Positions 61,268 to 64,000 of a DNA stretch of 64,000 nt are shown here, one piece after another. The notes beneath the pieces were generated by a model. The model was given only the letters and a program-made list of their open reading frames with translations. It made no database searches and was not told the DNA's origin. Both the position numbers and the translations under genes were made by a program. Positions within the stretch are counted from its first letter, which is position 1. Each line of letters opens with the position of its first letter. The stretch spans positions 5,865,501 to 5,929,500 of the forward strand of contig NZ_JAJOZB010000001.1 in assembly GCF_023701745.1 (NCBI RefSeq), given 5' to 3'. The DNA is from Streptomyces sp. RKAG293. Lineage in GTDB: Bacteria; Actinomycetota; Actinomycetes; Streptomycetales; Streptomycetaceae.

Positions 61268-62317
61268 GTGCCTGACATCAACGCGAGGCCCGACGGGACT
61301 GCCGGGACCGACGGCAACGAAGAGAACGAGTGGCTGATCTACCGGGGTGCCGGCGAGCCGCACGACGGGATCAGCGCGCTGCCCGATCCGCCGCCGTGGC
61401 GGGATTTCGACGGCGGCCCCCTCGTCGAGCCCGGCCCCGGCACGGACAGCGCCTCGACCCGCCGGCTCGGCGCGTACCGGCACATGGCGCAGCTGCACCG
61501 GCCGAGTCCCGAAGAGCTGGAGATCGTCAACGCCGCGCTGTACCTGCGCCGTCCGCTGCTGGTCACCGGCAGTCCCGGCACCGGCAAGAGCACGCTGGCG
61601 CACGCCGTCGCGTACGAGCTCGGCCTCGGCCGGGTGCTGCGCTGGCCCATCGTCAGCCGCACCACGCTGCAGGACGGCCTCTACCGCTACGACGCCATCG
61701 CGCGGCTCCAGGACACCCAGATCGCGGCGAGCGGCCGGTCCCAGACGCCCGGCGGCATCGGCAGCTACATCCGGCTCGGTCCGCTGGGCACGGCGCTGCT
61801 GCCGACGGCGCGGCCCCGCGTGCTGCTCGTGGACGAACTGGACAAGAGCGATATCGACCTTCCCAATGACCTGCTGAACGTGCTGGAGGAGGGCGAGTTC
61901 GCCATCCCCGAACTCGAACGGCTCGCGGAGCGCGAACCGCGGGTCGAGGTGCTCACCGACGACAGCACGAAGGTGACGGTCGAGGACGGCCGGGTCGGCT
62001 GCCGGGCCTTCCCCTTCGTCGTGCTCACCAGCAACGGCGAGCGTGACTTCCCGGCGCCGCTGCTGCGGCGCTGCATCCATCTCGAACTGGGGCAGCCCGA
62101 CCACAAGCGGCTGGCCACCGTGGTCCGGGCGCATCTGGGGACCGAGGCGGCCCGGATCGGCGACGATCTGATCACCCGCTTCCTGGAGCGCTCGCGCAGC
62201 GAACTCCTCGCCGCGGACCAGCTGTTGAACGCGATCTACCTCACGCACCACGCCGCGCCGCCGTCCCGCGACCGGCTCGCCGACATGCTCATCCAGCGAC
62301 TCGACCGGCCGAGGTGA
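61268..62317 (+). CDS. MoxR-type AAA+ ATPase of a VMAP ternary system
   Basis: 349 residues from GTG 61268, with GAGGAG 8 bases upstream. Walker A is GSPGTGKST (101-109), Walker B VLLVDELDKSDIDLPNDLLNVLEEGEF, sensor 1 VVLTSNGERDFPAPLLRRC with a likely Arg finger. MoxR AAA+ proteins are chaperone-like remodellers usually paired with vWA proteins. It lies between the protease and vWA genes, 4 bases before the latter, indicating coupling. Predicted to transmit ATP state between the sensor and effector partners. Confidence 0.9.
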   Translation: MPDINARPDGTAGTDGNEENEWLIYRGAGEPHDGISALPDPPPWRDFDGGPLVEPGPGTDSASTRRLGAYRHMAQLHRPSPEELEIVNAALYLRRPLLVTGSPGTGKSTLAHAVAYELGLGRVLRWPIVSRTTLQDGLYRYDAIARLQDTQIAASGRSQTPGGIGSYIRLGPLGTALLPTARPRVLLVDELDKSDIDLPNDLLNVLEEGEFAIPELERLAEREPRVEVLTDDSTKVTVEDGRVGCRAFPFVVLTSNGERDFPAPLLRRCIHLELGQPDHKRLATVVRAHLGTEAARIGDDLITRFLERSRSELLAADQLLNAIYLTHHAAPPSRDRLADMLIQRLDRPR

Positions 62318-62321
62318 GGGT

Positions 62322-64000
62322 GTGACAGCGCCTCCCCCCTCCCCGCCACCTTCGCCGGGGCCGCGCCGTGATCCGCTCGCGGAGATCATCGAGCGGCTGC
62401 GCGGGGCGGGACTCGATCCGGACCTGGGTGAACTGGCCGACGCCGTCTGGCTGGCGCGCTGGTCGCAGCCCGCCGGGGCCGGCGCGGAGCCCGGCGAGTG
62501 GGCCGACGGCCCGCGCCCGGCGGACCGGGCGTCCGGGACGGCCGGCGGGGACACCGCGGACCGGGCGGCGGACCCGGCGGCCGACGCGGCGGACCGCGAC
62601 GACGGTCCGGGGGCGGGATCCGGCCATCCCGGCGGCGGCCTGCCCGGGGGCAGCATCGCGCTGTATCCGGGGGAGCGGGACCGCACGGCCGGCGGCGGAC
62701 GGGGCTCGCCGCTGCCGGGCGGCGCCATCTCCATCGGTGTGCCCGAGGCGCCCGCACTGCCGGGGCTGCTGGAACTGCAGCGGGCCCTGCGTCCGTTGCA
62801 GCGCTACCACAGCGCCGCACCGCCGATCCGCAGCGAGCTGGACGAGTCGGCGACGGCGGAGCGCAGCGCGCGGGCCGGCGGTCTGCTGATGCCGGTCTTC
62901 CGCAGCATCTCGCGGGGCGACGCCTCGCTGCAGCTGCTGATGGACGCCTCGTCGTCGATGTACGTGTGGGAACGCATGCTCGGCGAGTTCCAGCAGGTCT
63001 TCGGGCAGTTGGGCGCCTTCCGCGACGTCCATGTGCAGTACCTGCACCAGACCCCGGACGGCGGCGCCGCGGTGAGCCGCCGCTTCGAACCCGGCGCCGC
63101 CGGGCTGCGCTCCGCGGACCAGCTGAACGACCCGACGGGACGTCAGGTGACGGTCCTCGTCAGCGACTGCGCCGGCCCGCTGTGGCGCAGCGGCGAGGCG
63201 CACCGGCTGCTGCACCGGCTGTCCCGGCACGCGCCCGTCGCCGTGCTGCAGCCGCTGCCGCAGCGGCTGTGGTCCCGTACCCGGCTGCCGACCTCGTACG
63301 GGCTGCTGATGCGCGGCCAGGGCCCTGGCCAGTCGGCGACGCTGCACTTCGAGGGGGAGGGCGCGCTGGAGCGTCCCGGCATGATCCCGGTCCCGGTGCT
63401 GCCGCCGACCGCCGCCGCGCTGGGCGCGTGGGCGCGGCTGCTGTCGGGCACCGGTACGGGTCCGGTGCCGGCCGCGGTGGGCTGGGTGCGGGCCGACCAG
63501 CCGGCCGCGCCGCCGTCCCGGCCGCGCAGACCGCTGGCCCCGGCCGAGCTCGTCGCCCGGTTCCGGTCCGCCGCCTCCCCGGGCGCGGCGCAGCTCGCGG
63601 TGTACGTGGCCGCGGCCCCGCTCTATCTGCCGGTGATGCAGCTGGTGCAGCGCACGATGCTGCCCGACTCCGGACCCGCGGAACTCTCCGAGGTGCTGCT
63701 CAGCGGGCTGCTCACCCGGTCCGGCTCGGGCGGCTCCGCAGGTCCCGGGACGGAGACGCCCCCGTACGGGACGGTGCTGGACACCCCCGCGTACGGCACC
63801 GTGATCGGCGAGGTGCCCCTGGCACGGCCGCCGGCGCAGTGGTACGCGTTCGCCGAGGGCGTCCAGGACGTCCTGCTGGGTCCGTTGGGGCGGGACGAGG
63901 CGCTGCTGGTGCTCAAGCACTGCTCCGAGTACGTCGAGCAGCGCTTCGGGCTCGGCGGCCCCAACTTCCCGGCGCTGGCCATCGCCCAGCTGGCGGACGG
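62322..64000 (+). CDS. SAV_2336-like protein with vWA domain, 3' end outside window
   Basis: From GTG 62322 the frame is open to the window edge (559 codons seen). The N-terminal part (DPLAEIIERLRGAGLDPDLGELADAVWLARW) is the SAV_2336 N-terminal domain. A Gly/Asp-rich linker (about residues 50-150) precedes a vWA domain with MIDAS motif MDASSSMYVWERM (DxSxS at 208-212). A further domain (LAVYVAAAPLYLPVMQLVQRTMLP and onward) continues past the edge. Completes the protease-MoxR-vWA set. The C-terminal effector cannot be seen. Confidence 0.85.
   Translation, partial: MTAPPPSPPPSPGPRRDPLAEIIERLRGAGLDPDLGELADAVWLARWSQPAGAGAEPGEWADGPRPADRASGTAGGDTADRAADPAADAADRDDGPGAGSGHPGGGLPGGSIALYPGERDRTAGGGRGSPLPGGAISIGVPEAPALPGLLELQRALRPLQRYHSAAPPIRSELDESATAERSARAGGLLMPVFRSISRGDASLQLLMDASSSMYVWERMLGEFQQVFGQLGAFRDVHVQYLHQTPDGGAAVSRRFEPGAAGLRSADQLNDPTGRQVTVLVSDCAGPLWRSGEAHRLLHRLSRHAPVAVLQPLPQRLWSRTRLPTSYGLLMRGQGPGQSATLHFEGEGALERPGMIPVPVLPPTAAALGAWARLLSGTGTGPVPAAVGWVRADQPAAPPSRPRRPLAPAELVARFRSAASPGAAQLAVYVAAAPLYLPVMQLVQRTMLPDSGPAELSEVLLSGLLTRSGSGGSAGPGTETPPYGTVLDTPAYGTVIGEVPLARPPAQWYAFAEGVQDVLLGPLGRDEALLVLKHCSEYVEQRFGLGGPNFPALAIAQLAD

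Noticed and set aside
1-64000. CRISPR arrays, rRNA operons, integrases, or intact insertion sequences
   Set aside because: No regularly spaced repeats, rRNA sequence or transposase/integrase motifs were seen on either strand.

Overview
The window looks like a piece of a Streptomyces chromosome. It is very GC-rich with strong third-position GC bias. It uses many GTG starts and ATGA/GTGA translational couplings. It carries family hallmarks: the SigR-RsrA thiol-oxidation switch, a WhiB-like protein, Ni superoxide dismutase with its protease SodX, the DasR chitobiose regulon, SigH with an RsbW-type partner, and a B12-riboswitch-controlled class Ia ribonucleotide reductase. Gene order matches, from memory and not checked by search, the conserved core region of Streptomyces chromosomes around sigR, nrdAB, das and sodN.

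Layout. 1-6 kb: end of a UPF0182 membrane protein, two identical initiator tRNA genes flanking a Sel1-repeat protein, and a frameshifted HEAT-repeat gene. 6-16 kb: Fur-type regulator/catalase pair, CBS protein, HisN, TetR regulator beside a gutted efflux-pump gene, SMR transporter, RsgA, AroA, M50 protease, SRAP protein and an alpha/beta hydrolase. 16-22 kb: sigR-rsrA, an HD-GYP gene coupled to a degenerate HD gene and to a carrier protein lacking its biotinyl lysine, a TPR protein and peptide deformylase. 22-30 kb: nrdAB with B12 riboswitch and paired NrdR boxes, GNAT, GlxA-type regulator, DUF3311-MctP uptake system. 30-37 kb: dasR, dasA, a fold-back MITE, dasBCD and nagB. 37-49 kb: PdtaS-like kinase, wblE, lipid kinase, sigH/anti-sigma, metabolic genes, NmrA/HxlR pair, sodN/sodX. 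49-58 kb: a dead methyltransferase gene, polar amino-acid ABC importer, malic enzyme, SigE-type ECF sigma with a coupled membrane protein, oxidoreductase, and a PadR-DUF4097 operon.

58.9-64 kb is the most unusual part. A trypsin-fold protease with a long C-terminal region, a MoxR-type AAA+ ATPase and a von Willebrand A protein lie in one tight operon that runs off the window end. This is the architecture of the ternary VMAP (vWA-MoxR-associated protein) systems, predicted from comparative genomics to act in biological conflict or cell-death responses.

Functional themes are redox defence (catalase/Fur, SigR/RsrA, SodN/SodX, WblE), amino-sugar sensing and uptake (DasR regulon), nucleotide synthesis under dual B12 and NrdR control, and signalling. 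Three genes are clearly broken: the HEAT-repeat gene, the DHA2 transporter and the methyltransferase. No CRISPR array, rRNA, prophage or intact insertion sequence was seen.
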